The notes under the pieces are model-generated. The model saw nothing but the letters and a program-made list of their open reading frames with translations. It ran no database searches and was not told the origin of the DNA. A DNA stretch of 35,528 bases from a virus. Below are positions 9,294-17,466 of the stretch, piece after piece. Every line of letters begins with the position of its first letter. Position 1 is the stretch's first letter. Made by a program: the position numbers and the translations under genes. The stretch is from IMG/VR virus record IMGVR_UViG_3300006920_000112, positions 1-35,528 of that record. One strand, 5' to 3'.

Positions 9294-9673
9294 TGGCCAA
9301 CTTAAAAGCAAGTTCTGGGCAGATAGACCAGTCCAGCGATTTTAATTTTACAGGTGATTTAAAAAAGGACGGTGTAGATGTTGCTGTAATTAGCGCAGTA
9401 ATATCTATGACTGGAGGCGGTGTTTTGACCGCTAGAAGAATAAACGAATTAAGGGATGGTAGTTTAGGCTATACGCTGCCACTGGCTAACTCTGTTGATG
9501 CTGGCGTGACTTTGGACGTAACTCTTAACGTCATTGGCGTAAACCCAAAGATAACAGCTACAGGGTCTGACACTATAACAAACATTGAAATAACGGATAC
9601 TAGCATTGTATTTGACGCACCAACATCGATTAAACTTGCTAGTAATGGCGTAGATAACTGGAGGTTTTTATGA
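9293..9673 (+). CDS. Small phage structural protein, function unknown
   Basis: 126 residues from the ATG at 9293, chosen over an upstream TTG because AAGGA (9282-9286) is correctly spaced and the ATG overlaps the deacetylase stop. The sequence is beta-rich with many Thr/Asn and a central TGGGVLTARRINELRDG. Similar short proteins sit after tail fibres in many phages. No named family recognised; a role in the virion is inferred from the operon. Confidence 0.65.
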   Translation: MANLKASSGQIDQSSDFNFTGDLKKDGVDVAVISAVISMTGGGVLTARRINELRDGSLGYTLPLANSVDAGVTLDVTLNVIGVNPKITATGSDTITNIEITDTSIVFDAPTSIKLASNGVDNWRFL

Positions 9674-10299
9674 GTATTAATGTACCAAATAAGGGTGAGA
9701 CAAAATTCACCATGCTTAACAAAACAAGAGGCACTGTTGGTATAACAAGCATAAAAACATCAAACACCACTTCCTCTATACAAACTGCCGCAACATTTGC
9801 ATCTACAATTGCTAGCGCATCTGCTGCGAATCCTTTTTGGTCTGCTGCTCAGTTACAGCCAGCGGTCAACACTTTAGAACAAGTCATTGTTGATATAACT
9901 GGCGAAGGTGTTTTGACTAATGTGATCACACCATATAACGACACCAGTCCTATTGTCACCTACACTGTAAGGGTTGAGGTAGATGACGGTATTCCTATTG
10001 AATATTTAGTTACTACATCAACAACTGGTCAAACTTTAATTTTAGGATATGTATCTAATTTTAACGCATCCACAGCAACAGCAAACAATATAGGATTAGG
10101 ATCTGTATCTGACCACGGCTTTTCAACAAATGAGTACATAACAGTGCACACTCCGTTACAAGTTGTAAATGAAAGTGATTATGGCCTAAAGTTCAAGACA
10201 TCTTTACGAGTAACAGTACAAAGCAGTGTGAACATGTCAGCTACCGCAGCAGCTAAAGCTTACGCTCTTTACACTACGTTTATACCAAAGGGTTTATAA
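9670..10299 (+). CDS. Hypothetical protein of the tail operon
   Basis: 209 residues; ATG overlaps the preceding stop by 4 bases and has GGAGG at 9661-9665. The protein is rich in Ser, Thr and Ala (TTSSIQTAATFASTIASASA near 35-60) and predicted mostly beta, as for accessory tail fibre or virion-surface proteins. No domain recognised. Ends in a TAATG overlap with the last gene of the operon, so it is probably co-translated with it. Confidence 0.65.
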   Translation: MSINVPNKGETKFTMLNKTRGTVGITSIKTSNTTSSIQTAATFASTIASASAANPFWSAAQLQPAVNTLEQVIVDITGEGVLTNVITPYNDTSPIVTYTVRVEVDDGIPIEYLVTTSTTGQTLILGYVSNFNASTATANNIGLGSVSDHGFSTNEYITVHTPLQVVNESDYGLKFKTSLRVTVQSSVNMSATAAAKAYALYTTFIPKGL

Positions 10300-10769
10300 T
10301 GAATATAATTGCATGGGACAAAGACATTAACGCAGCTATAGAGCCAAATAGATTGCCTGTTGACGGTGAGTTTGCTCAATTTAAAAATGAAACTCATACC
10401 GAATACAAGCATTTTTATGAGCCAGTTGAATTGGTTGATTCCGCTATACCAATCATCATCACTAACGTTACAGGCGCATTAATGAATAGCAGTGATTTCA
10501 CTAAAATCACTTGCTATGAAAATTCTAATATTGTTTTTAGTGGTGAGTTGGCAGTACCTGATAGAATGTACGCTATGCCAATACGCCGCGATACTGGTGA
10601 GATAACTCTTTTCGGTGTTGATGTTGTTAATGGTGCGTTTACGGTTACGCTAAATTTCAAAACTTCTGGGGTTTACCGCTACAGCAATGATGAAGCAAAC
10701 AAAGATTTACCTGCTGGCACGTTTTCAATTGAACCGATTAGCATTGATGTGTTAAGAAGTTTAAGCTAA
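10299..10769 (+). CDS. Hypothetical protein, last gene of the tail operon
   Basis: 156 residues. Beta-rich in its middle (IVFSGELAVPDRMYAM, AFTVTLNFKTSGVYRY), compatible with an immunoglobulin- or jelly-roll-like fold, but I cannot name a family. It closes the rightward structural operon and is followed within 20 bases by a strong bidirectional terminator. A virion or fibre-associated role is inferred from position only. Confidence 0.65.
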   Translation: MNIIAWDKDINAAIEPNRLPVDGEFAQFKNETHTEYKHFYEPVELVDSAIPIIITNVTGALMNSSDFTKITCYENSNIVFSGELAVPDRMYAMPIRRDTGEITLFGVDVVNGAFTVTLNFKTSGVYRYSNDEANKDLPAGTFSIEPISIDVLRSLS

Positions 10770-10788
10770 ATATTTAATGCAGTTAAAT

Positions 10789-10818
10789 AAAAAAGCCACT
10801 TTAATAAGTGGCTTTTTT
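10789..10818. terminator. Bidirectional intrinsic terminator between tail and replication operons
   Basis: Stem AAAAGCCACTT (10791-10801) and AAGTGGCTTTT (10806-10816) with the 4-base loop TAAT. T-runs flank it on both strands, so it can end both the rightward tail transcript and the leftward replication transcript that converge here. Confidence 0.93.
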
Positions 10819-10823
10819 ATTAC

Positions 10824-11480
10824 CTAAAATTCACCCCCTTTAAACTCTTCTGCTGGTTGGTATGCTGCCTGCTCAACATGCGCAGGTTCAGCGGCTGGTG
10901 TAAATCCTTTTACTTGCTCATCATTAGCGCCTAGCGAGTTAAGTGCGTTAAGCTGATTATCGGTTAGCGTACCCTTGGCGCTTAATCGCGTAATAACTTG
11001 CGCAACTGTCATTTTGCCAGATGAAATGCTATCAGCCATAGCATCAAAGTTTTTATTAAACACTTCATCAGGATAAAAGTTTTCCTGCAAAATGTTGATC
11101 GTGTGCTGCTTCTTTTTGCCGCGTGTTTCGGATAGGTTTAGTATTAATCGCTTTTCAATGTGCGACAGGTGGCTAATACGAACGCCTCCAGATTCCTTGC
11201 CTGCCCACTTAACAGATGGGTCATTGTAAAGTGTCATTGAACGGCCTAGCCACTGATTACCATCTTCGCCCCACGCTGCTACCAATAATTTACGCATGGT
11301 TTTGCATGGCTCAAATGGGCGGTTATTGTCACCTTCGTAATTTATTGCAATTGGTGAGTCAGCACTTTTGCGGTAAACATTAGCTACTCGAACGGTTAAT
11401 GGGCCAGCCAATAAATCTTCTGCATTAAGGCGGTCAGATTTTGCTAGAATTGTGTCGCTTAGGTTTGTAATGTCATTCAT
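10824..11480 (-). CDS. Conserved phage recombination/replication-associated protein
   Basis: 218 residues. The N-terminal two thirds contain the recurring phage pattern MTLYNDPSVKWAGKESGGVR followed by ISHLSHIEKR, seen in uncharacterised proteins encoded beside RecE-type exonucleases. The last 35 residues are acidic and low complexity, ending EEFKGGEF, like the protein-interaction tail of single-strand DNA-binding proteins. By context (five bases downstream of the exonuclease gene) it may be the strand-annealing or ssDNA-binding partner, but no RecT or Erf signature is visible, so that is a guess. Last gene of the leftward operon. Confidence 0.7.
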   Translation of the reverse strand: MNDITNLSDTILAKSDRLNAEDLLAGPLTVRVANVYRKSADSPIAINYEGDNNRPFEPCKTMRKLLVAAWGEDGNQWLGRSMTLYNDPSVKWAGKESGGVRISHLSHIEKRLILNLSETRGKKKQHTINILQENFYPDEVFNKNFDAMADSISSGKMTVAQVITRLSAKGTLTDNQLNALNSLGANDEQVKGFTPAAEPAHVEQAAYQPAEEFKGGEF

Positions 11481-11485
11481 TTTAA

Positions 11486-12472
11486 TTAATCCTCAACACT
11501 GATTGAAACTGAGTTATCTTCAAACTCATATCGGTTTGCTAAATATGCTGGTGTTGGTAAGTCAACAAAGCCGTTAAAATATGCAGGCCATACATCAGCA
11601 TCATTACTTTTTTTATACTGACTTAGCGCATATTGATATTGATCACGGCCTACTTCTAATTGCTCATTGGTCAGCCAATACCATTGTGGGATATACGGCT
11701 TATTTTTACCTTGCGCTAATAAAGCTGGTCGGAACTCTTTTTTAAACACCGCTTCTAGTACGTCTTTTTGCAATGCCATTTTCAACCAGTAGCCAGCGTC
11801 ATGCGCCTGCTTACTAAACTTTTCAGGGTTCATATCTGCCGTGGTTTTGTAATCAGGTACTGCGCGATCACCCGTTATAATATCAGGCCTGATTTTAATG
11901 CCATACCAAACATCGTCAATCATAACTTCACAGATAATTGACATTTCAACACGACAATCTTTTAATGCAACCTGCAAATCGCGGTCATTAAATATCACCT
12001 CACGCATTTGCATGATGATTTGATAATCATCGTATTTAACAATAGTCTTACCAGCATGTTTGCATTCAGCTTCAAGTATCATCGACTCGAGCTTTAACAC
12101 TGTTGGATACTCACCAGTTTTAAGCATCTGTTCAATCATTTCTGAAAACGTGGCAGTTGATTTAATTGGTACGCCGCGCACTTTAAACCATGATTTTAAT
12201 GCAGCGTCACTTGTGATAACGCTTTCATCATTCTTGTTAATGTCACACTGAAATTCACGCTCGAACTTTTCTGGCTCTAACAGTGCAGCATGTGACGCAA
12301 TACCGAAATGTAACGCCGCTGATTCTGATTTATCTCCATATTTCCAAGCCGCTAAGCAGTCGAAAAATATAGTTACTAGCGATGAACCGCTGATATATTC
12401 GTGAGCGTGGTAATCCTCATTTGATAGCTCATCGGCGTTGTATTTTTTGATGTTTCTGATTTGTTGGATCAT
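11486..12472 (-). CDS. RecE-like exonuclease VIII (PD-(D/E)XK, DUF3799)
   Basis: 328 residues. The sequence has the family hallmarks: NEDYHAHEYISGSSL at 18-32, GIASHAALLEP (57-67, with the conserved His61), Glu176 in RVEMSI, Asp197 in RPDIITGD, and the catalytic PDYKTT (Asp207 and Lys209). This is the PD-(D/E)XK arrangement of the exonuclease VIII C-terminal domain, which resects double-stranded ends 5' to 3' for annealing-type recombination. Full length E. coli RecE is much longer; phage versions of about 300 residues contain just the nuclease. Overlaps the upstream gene by four bases. Confidence 0.87.
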   Translation of the reverse strand: MIQQIRNIKKYNADELSNEDYHAHEYISGSSLVTIFFDCLAAWKYGDKSESAALHFGIASHAALLEPEKFEREFQCDINKNDESVITSDAALKSWFKVRGVPIKSTATFSEMIEQMLKTGEYPTVLKLESMILEAECKHAGKTIVKYDDYQIIMQMREVIFNDRDLQVALKDCRVEMSIICEVMIDDVWYGIKIRPDIITGDRAVPDYKTTADMNPEKFSKQAHDAGYWLKMALQKDVLEAVFKKEFRPALLAQGKNKPYIPQWYWLTNEQLEVGRDQYQYALSQYKKSNDADVWPAYFNGFVDLPTPAYLANRYEFEDNSVSISVED

Positions 12473-12714
12473 GATTGATTTTCCTCAAGCATTTTATCGG
12501 CAATCTTGTACGTAATTTCTTTTAGCGCACAGGCCATAGTGAGCACTTCTGAGCCTGTTCTATCTGAAATATTTTTAAGCCAAGAATCGTTGGACAGCAA
12601 ACCCTGCATCGCAGCCTTCGCAAACTCTTCCCGCTTTGTAAATCCTGTATAGCTGCCCGAGTTATCAATGATTTCACACTCTACTGGCATTGCTGGCATA
12701 TCTGCATTTTTCAT
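12469..12714 (-). CDS. Small conserved phage protein with TKREEFAKAAMQGLLS motif
   Basis: 81 residues. The stretch GFTKREEFAKAAMQGLLSND belongs to a pattern common in short uncharacterised proteins of gammaproteobacterial phages, usually near recombination genes. The C-terminus is a helix (ALKEITYKIADKMLEEN). Overlaps both neighbours by four bases, so it is translationally coupled to the exonuclease. Function unknown. Confidence 0.72.
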   Translation of the reverse strand: MKNADMPAMPVECEIIDNSGSYTGFTKREEFAKAAMQGLLSNDSWLKNISDRTGSEVLTMACALKEITYKIADKMLEENQS

Positions 12715-12941
12715 AATTGTTTCTCCGCTTGATAATCTTCGCCAAAGTGGGCTGTGTTGTCTGTGTAGCCTAAAGTAATAGCTTTACCATCTTGTTTTTT
12801 GATTCTACCAATTATTGCAGAAACTATATCTTGCGTGCTTGTCTTATGGTCTATAGCGCATCTTCTTATATATGCGCAAAACGCTTTTTCATCAGCATTG
12901 CTATTAAACTCTTTCTTACGCTTAGATTGATTTGTGTTCAT
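12711..12941 (-). CDS. Hypothetical small protein, first gene after the 12962-13002 promoter
   Basis: 76 residues with a basic N-terminus (NTNQSKRKKEF) and a helical middle (AFCAYIRRCAIDHKTSTQDI). I do not recognise a family. Its ATG lies about 20 bases downstream of the face-to-face -35 element, so it is the first gene of a transcript that also covers the exonuclease and its partner. Confidence 0.6.
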   Translation of the reverse strand: MNTNQSKRKKEFNSNADEKAFCAYIRRCAIDHKTSTQDIVSAIIGRIKKQDGKAITLGYTDNTAHFGEDYQAEKQL

Positions 12942-12961
12942 AAAAAAATACCTCTGTTTAG

Positions 12962-13002
12962 TTGACAGATGTATTATTGATTAATATTGATATGATTGTC
13001 AA
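12962..13002. promoter_or_regulatory. Face-to-face TTGAC/GTCAA promoter-operator, site 1
   Basis: TTGAC starts at 12962 and GTCAA at 12998, 36 bp apart. Read leftward, TTGACA is followed 18 bases later by AATAAT and then the gene at 12941. Read rightward, TTGACA is followed 17 bases later by TATTGA, but no rightward gene is present. The right arm lies at the 3' end of the VRR-NUC gene. The same architecture occurs at four other places in the window. Confidence 0.7.
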
Positions 13003-13418
13003 GCATTATTGAGATAATCTTTTATTGCCTCAAGTGCTGCGCGAAATCCATAAGCAACAACGCATTTGTAGCCTAGTGATTGCTGTCGGAGTAGGAATGT
13101 TTTTTGTTCTGCCTTTAATGAACCTGCGTGAGCCTGCTTAAGCTCAACGTAAAGTCCGTGGTAGACTCCGATTGGAACCGCAACATGCCAATCAGGTACA
13201 CCTTTCTTTCTGCCTCTGCGGTTTAATATGCCACCGTAATGCTTACTTGCTTTAACCTCATTCACAACATGAAACATTGATTGATACTCAGCAGGCCAAA
13301 GTAATGCACAATGCGAATTTAAATCTTGCTGCTCCAATGACTCAAGACGCTTAGGTTGCTTGGTTGCTGACTTATATGTCGTAATGCCTGTGCGGTTTTT
13401 TGATATGATTACTTTCAT
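12999..13418 (-). CDS. VRR-NUC domain nuclease
   Basis: 139 residues. The VRR-NUC core is clear: GRKKGVPDWHVAVP (Asp76 of GVPD), then GLYVELKQ (Glu92 and Lys94 of the ELK triad), then a Gln-containing helix (KAEQKTFLLRQQSLGY). This is the minimal PD-(D/E)XK fold of phage junction or flap nucleases, which frequently pairs with a helicase. Here it starts inside the stop of the SF2 helicase gene (4-base overlap), so the two products are likely made together and may act on branched replication or recombination intermediates. N-terminal 40 residues are poorly conserved-looking. Confidence 0.85.
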   Translation of the reverse strand: MKVIISKNRTGITTYKSATKQPKRLESLEQQDLNSHCALLWPAEYQSMFHVVNEVKASKHYGGILNRRGRKKGVPDWHVAVPIGVYHGLYVELKQAHAGSLKAEQKTFLLRQQSLGYKCVVAYGFRAALEAIKDYLNNA

Positions 13419-15301
13419 TCCGCTACCTTCTTATTACTAACATTAACAATCGACTCACCTTTCGCATTAATGCGGTGAGTTGCCATTTTTGGTGTGATAA
13501 ATAAATCTTTATTCTGTATTAATAGCGCTGGCGTCATTTGCAGTATTTTTTTCCATAATGCAGGCTTTGCATGTGCTTTCACAAACTTGCTATCCCACAC
13601 ACGTTTACCGCCTGCCATAATAGCCCAATACTTACACTTGGCAATTTCTTGCTGACCATCAATGCCGAACGAATCAAGCCAGTAAGTAACCTGTATTGCA
13701 TCACTTCGAGCGCCGATTATTTCCATATCCATTTTTAAAACTGGCTTACAATCTGCATCGGTATAAGCCTTGTGTGACAAATTGGCATTTGGATCAATCA
13801 AATATTTATTACAGTTTCCACATATTTTGGCTGCAATATCATTTTTATGGCCGCAACCTTTTTCGATTAGGATATTGTTTAGGCGCAGATCTTCACATGC
13901 GCGGAACTTCCACCAATGGCCGCATCTGTGGTCTGGTTGATCTCCTATAATGTCAGTACCAATACATCTCCGCGAATAAACGCCGTTCTGTGTGTCGCAA
14001 ATAGGGCATGTGATAAAGCTACCATCTTGCTTTGAATGGCTTAGGGTCGCATCCTCAAGTAGTGGATCGTTAAATAACTCATGCATTGCGTCCATAGTGC
14101 CTGAATAATCCAAACAAAGGTGATCGCCTTTCGTGTAACCTGCTGCTATATGCCCATCCTTTAGCAATCGCATTCCGCGACCCAACAACTGAGTTAGTAA
14201 TGTTAGGCTGCCAATTCTTCGTAATAACACACTAGTGCACCACAAAGGGACATTTACGCCAGTGGTAAGGCATCCCACTTGAAATATATACTTATAGCGG
14301 AATGTTCCACGGTCATTAAGCAGTCCTTTTTTTGCGTCTTTTAGCACCTGCTGGCGATCAGATTTTTTTGTTGCCTCAGTTATGATTGCGCATTCATCAC
14401 CTGGAACACATGCCGCAGCTTCTTCGCAATGCTTTAATCCTGCACATGTAACTAGTGCTGATAGCCTAGACTGCATGACAGATTGGACTTCATCCATTAT
14501 TAACTTGGTTGTTTCACGCTTCATTTTGGAATGCATTTTTTCCATATCTGCATTGCCAAAATCAGTCGTTCCAACTTCATTAATATTGTTAAACTCTGAC
14601 AAGTCATAACCTACATTATCGTGACCATAACCAAATATTGTCGGCACAATATATTCATTATCAACTAGGAATCGCCTGTCAATAACTGGCTGAATTTCCT
14701 CTTTCCAGAACGGCCCCTTAATTGACTCTAGGCCGCGATATGGCGATCCTGTCATGCCGATAATTATTAGCTTTGGATTAGCGGCTTTAAAGTGGTTTAT
14801 TATTTTTGCATATTGATTTTCAGTTTCATCAAGTACCGACTGCCAGCTAACCTCGTGGCACTCATCGATTAATATGATGCTTGGTATAAATCCAATAACC
14901 TTGCCTGACCGCTCATCAATATCAGAAGAAAACTCTTTATTAAGCGCATTGGCAACAGTACCTTCCGACCCTACAACAGTGCTGTAGTAAGTTGATTTTT
15001 GCCCCAAGCTTGCGGAATAAATAGAGCATGGAGATCCCATATTGAAAACTTCTTCAGCATCTTGATCGACTAGCTCTCCAGTTCTGGCAAGTATTAATAG
15101 CTTATGCTTTGTTTTATGGCATTGATGCGCAAGCGCCCCAGCTATAATTGTTTTTCCTGCTGACACGTAAGCATGAATAAAGCTAGGAGCAATTTCTATC
15201 TCTCCGTTTAATTGCTTTCTTATGTGAGCAAACTTATTTTGTATTATTTCCCACTGGAATGGGTGAGGCGTTATTTTGCCGTATGTTGGTATGTCGGTCA
15301 T
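13415..15301 (-). CDS. Superfamily 2 DNA helicase (DECH-box) with Cys-rich C-terminal region
   Basis: 628 residues. Motif I is YVSAGKT (45-51), motif II IDECHE (145-150), motif III TGSPYRG (184-190), and motif VI QLLGRGMRL (371-379), all in order as in RadD/SSL2-type helicases. After the second RecA-like domain come eight cysteines (432, 435, 446, 460, 469, 483, 494, 497), arranged as likely zinc-binding knuckles for DNA binding. A fourth block at about 505-610 is uncharacterised. It lies between small genes and the VRR-NUC nuclease. It probably unwinds DNA at the phage origin or branched intermediates. No DnaB-like helicase is seen, so it may be the main replicative helicase together with the DUF3987 ATPase. 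Confidence 0.87.
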   Translation of the reverse strand: MTDIPTYGKITPHPFQWEIIQNKFAHIRKQLNGEIEIAPSFIHAYVSAGKTIIAGALAHQCHKTKHKLLILARTGELVDQDAEEVFNMGSPCSIYSASLGQKSTYYSTVVGSEGTVANALNKEFSSDIDERSGKVIGFIPSIILIDECHEVSWQSVLDETENQYAKIINHFKAANPKLIIIGMTGSPYRGLESIKGPFWKEEIQPVIDRRFLVDNEYIVPTIFGYGHDNVGYDLSEFNNINEVGTTDFGNADMEKMHSKMKRETTKLIMDEVQSVMQSRLSALVTCAGLKHCEEAAACVPGDECAIITEATKKSDRQQVLKDAKKGLLNDRGTFRYKYIFQVGCLTTGVNVPLWCTSVLLRRIGSLTLLTQLLGRGMRLLKDGHIAAGYTKGDHLCLDYSGTMDAMHELFNDPLLEDATLSHSKQDGSFITCPICDTQNGVYSRRCIGTDIIGDQPDHRCGHWWKFRACEDLRLNNILIEKGCGHKNDIAAKICGNCNKYLIDPNANLSHKAYTDADCKPVLKMDMEIIGARSDAIQVTYWLDSFGIDGQQEIAKCKYWAIMAGGKRVWDSKFVKAHAKPALWKKILQMTPALLIQNKDLFITPKMATHRINAKGESIVNVSNKKVAE

Positions 15302-15606
15302 TGCTCACCCCGCGCTTTAGATAGCAGCGCTTTAGCCTCGATAGTGTCAGAATCATTTAGCATATCAAACTCTAAAAGCGACTTTATAAACTCATAAATT
15401 TCTGGGGCTGCTGCAATTAGGTGAGCATTCGCCATAGATTCGAATCTTTCATATTGGCACCACTTAGACTCGTCGTGATGAACTTTTAAATCTATCACAT
15501 TGCATATTTTAAACCGACCACCGAGCGAGGCGCCTCGAATTCTAACATATTCCTTATCATGCTCAATTGGCATGATATTCCACTCGCCTTTAGTAAACTT
15601 TTCCAT
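15298..15606 (-). CDS. Conserved phage protein with NAHLIAAAPEIYEFIKSLLE motif
   Basis: 102 residues. The C-terminal half carries ANAHLIAAAPEIYEF, a pattern seen in a large group of uncharacterised phage proteins (usual form NARLIAAAPELL). The N-terminal half is beta-rich and starts FTKGEWNI, also typical of that group. Overlaps the helicase start by four bases. Function unknown. Confidence 0.75.
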   Translation of the reverse strand: MEKFTKGEWNIMPIEHDKEYVRIRGASLGGRFKICNVIDLKVHHDESKWCQYERFESMANAHLIAAAPEIYEFIKSLLEFDMLNDSDTIEAKALLSKARGEQ

Positions 15607-15609
15607 AAT

Positions 15610-15930
15610 CTAACCCTCCAATTCACTAAGCTTTAATTTAAGATCCGCAATTTTACGCTGCCTGTTATTTTCTGCCAATTCATTAGCCCATTGTGATGAC
15701 TGGTCATTGTAATGCTTTAGCGTTTCTAATTTTATGAATAGTAAATTCAAGCCTTCTAGGTCATCAGTGCAAGTCATGCCTAAATTACTTCTATGACCAG
15801 ATTTAAATCCGCCCAAATAGACCTCAACACTCAACCAGTTAACATGGCCTGAATAATTAGCCATTATTGCAAAGTCGTTAGGTTCATTATTTTCTACGCA
15901 CCACGCTAGTATTTCTGCTGCTGTTTTCAT
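15610..15930 (-). CDS. Hypothetical protein with C-terminal coiled coil
   Basis: 106 residues; no family recognised. The N-terminal half (AAEILAWCVENNEPNDFAIM) looks alpha-beta, and residues 65-105 are charged and heptad-like (LETLKHYN..., RKIADLKLKLSELEG), suggesting a coiled coil. Its start overlaps the preceding stop in TAATG, and the downstream gene begins after a gap of only a few bases. Part of the leftward replication operon. Confidence 0.6.
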   Translation of the reverse strand: MKTAAEILAWCVENNEPNDFAIMANYSGHVNWLSVEVYLGGFKSGHRSNLGMTCTDDLEGLNLLFIKLETLKHYNDQSSQWANELAENNRQRKIADLKLKLSELEG

Positions 15931-16286
15931 TAGTAGTTACCTCTTGCGTGGAATTTATCAACCCAATATTGAGTTGTCTCTTTTTCGCTTTTAACCAAAC
16001 TTTCAAGTCGCTGTATTTCTTGGTAAGCCATGTTATTGATGTTTTCAATTAAGCCTCTGATAGCTAACTGTGTTGCTGTATTCGGCGATTCTCCGTAAGA
16101 CATCCAGCCACTATGACCGTTTTCAGTACAACCATGAATAAGCTGGTCGGATACATGTTTGATAACTGATTCACGACAAGATAGTGACTCGATTAACTCT
16201 ATCTGCTCATCATCACTCATTAATTCCAGTAATTCGTTTGGTTCGCTAACTTCAATTGACATATAGCTATTGATTTCAAGTTTCAT
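15930..16286 (-). CDS. Hypothetical acidic protein, first gene after site 2 promoter
   Basis: 118 residues, acidic N-terminal half (SEPNELLELMSDDEQIELIE). The C-terminal half looks helical (LIENINNMAYQEIQRLESLV) and coiled-coil-like. No domain recognised. AAGGA stands seven bases before the ATG, and the face-to-face promoter at 16306-16346 lies just upstream, so this is the head of a transcript covering the helicase and VRR-NUC genes. Confidence 0.6.
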   Translation of the reverse strand: MKLEINSYMSIEVSEPNELLELMSDDEQIELIESLSCRESVIKHVSDQLIHGCTENGHSGWMSYGESPNTATQLAIRGLIENINNMAYQEIQRLESLVKSEKETTQYWVDKFHARGNY

Positions 16287-16305
16287 GATAAATCCTTATT
16301 GTTGA

Positions 16306-16346
16306 TTGACGATGCAAATACTAATAATTAGTTTGCACGCTGTCAA
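16306..16346. promoter_or_regulatory. Face-to-face TTGAC/GTCAA promoter-operator, site 2
   Basis: TTGAC starts at 16306 and GTCAA at 16342, again 36 bp apart. Leftward reading gives TTGACA, a 17-base spacer and TAGTAT, upstream of the gene starting at 16286. Rightward reading gives TTGACG, 17 bases and TAGTTT. The right arm overlaps the last codons of the primase gene, so primase transcripts would run through it. Confidence 0.7.
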
Positions 16347-17376
16347 GTAGTTTAAGTTTAAATAGTAAATTAAGTAATTCAATGCGGCCAAATTTAACAT
16401 CGTAGTCGTTGAAGTCGCTAATACAATCAATTGCTGGAGGCGATATAAAATCACTATTGATTGCTTTAGCCGCTGCCATGCCTTTGATTAAACCAACGTT
16501 ACCGCATTTTTTGCCGTTGTTGTGCCAATCATTATCAGCAATTATCATCTTTTTATTGGATGGATAAAGATTATCAATGATTAAACTAACCGAGTGCAGG
16601 TTGTTAGAGTTAAATCCTACCACGCAAGGCATCGATGTAGCAGCTCGCATTGTATCCATAGTCGCATAACCTTCGCCAATCAGTATCGTGTCTCCAGCGC
16701 GCACTGAACCAATCATATGAAATGCGCCAGTGATTTGCGCGTCTAGCAAAAACATTTTAAATCCGTCGGGTTTAATAATCTGAACGTTCACCAATTCTCG
16801 ACGCTCGTTGATCACGGGTATAATTAGCGATCCAATAATATCAAGCGTTCGGCCTTCGCTAATTGGAATGATGAATTTATTTGGCATAAACCAGGCTGTT
16901 TTACCGGGTATTTGTTTTGTCGTTAAATAGTCATGGCCACTATGCGGTATTGAATGTTGCATAATAAGGCTTGCACCATTAGCCGCAATTGATTGAGCCG
17001 CTAATTTTTGGTCAGCTTCATATTGTGCGCGTAGTTTATTTTTAGCTACTGTTTCGGCTTTACGTGCATCGATAGCTGATTGGTCGATGTTTGTTTCTTC
17101 TGAAATGCCAAGGTAGCCAGCGACAAATTCAATGGCAGGTTTGAAGCCTCCCATGTATAAGTCGATTAAGCCAAGGCCGTCACCGCTTCCGTGGTGATTG
17201 CATATAAACGAGCCATCGCCACGCAAATTGTCAAACCTAAATCTTTTTACGCCATCACCACAAATCGGACATTGTTGGTGGCGATTTGCTTGTCCGTGAA
17301 TATCCATACCGCAAGCATTGATAATATCTAGCCAACGTCCGTTAGCTACTTGTTTTACTTCTTCAACGTTATACAT
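16321..17376 (-). CDS. DNA primase (zinc-binding plus Toprim domain)
   Basis: 351 residues from the ATG at 17376. The reading frame extends 11 codons upstream, but that start falls in the promoter and has no ribosome site. The zinc-binding domain is QCPICGDG (Cys36, Cys39) with CNHHG (Cys59 and His61/62) as the second pair. The Toprim domain has IGEGYAT (Glu235) and IIADND (Asp281, Asp283), the catalytic acid set. This matches the stand-alone primases of many phages, which lay RNA primers and lack a fused DnaB helicase. It is transcribed divergently from the NinX-like and DUF3987 genes; together these genes look like the replisome core. Confidence 0.9.
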   Translation of the reverse strand: MYNVEEVKQVANGRWLDIINACGMDIHGQANRHQQCPICGDGVKRFRFDNLRGDGSFICNHHGSGDGLGLIDLYMGGFKPAIEFVAGYLGISEETNIDQSAIDARKAETVAKNKLRAQYEADQKLAAQSIAANGASLIMQHSIPHSGHDYLTTKQIPGKTAWFMPNKFIIPISEGRTLDIIGSLIIPVINERRELVNVQIIKPDGFKMFLLDAQITGAFHMIGSVRAGDTILIGEGYATMDTMRAATSMPCVVGFNSNNLHSVSLIIDNLYPSNKKMIIADNDWHNNGKKCGNVGLIKGMAAAKAINSDFISPPAIDCISDFNDYDVKFGRIELLNLLFKLKLLDSVQTNY

Positions 17377-17394
17377 AATAAATCTCGGTTGTTG

Positions 17395-17434
17395 TTGACG
17401 GGGTAACAATATTACATTATTATCATTTCGTCAA
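17395..17434. promoter_or_regulatory. Face-to-face divergent promoters between primase and NinX-like gene, site 3
   Basis: TTGAC starts at 17395 and GTCAA at 17430 (35 bp apart). Rightward: TTGACG, 17 bases, TATTAT (17418-17423), serving the gene at 17467. Leftward: TTGACG, 17 bases, TATTGT, serving primase at 17376. Each -35 sits near the start point of the opposite promoter, so polymerase should occupy only one direction at a time. Confidence 0.8.
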
Positions 17435-17466
17435 ACAAAATTACATAATTGTTAGGAGTGGTTAAG

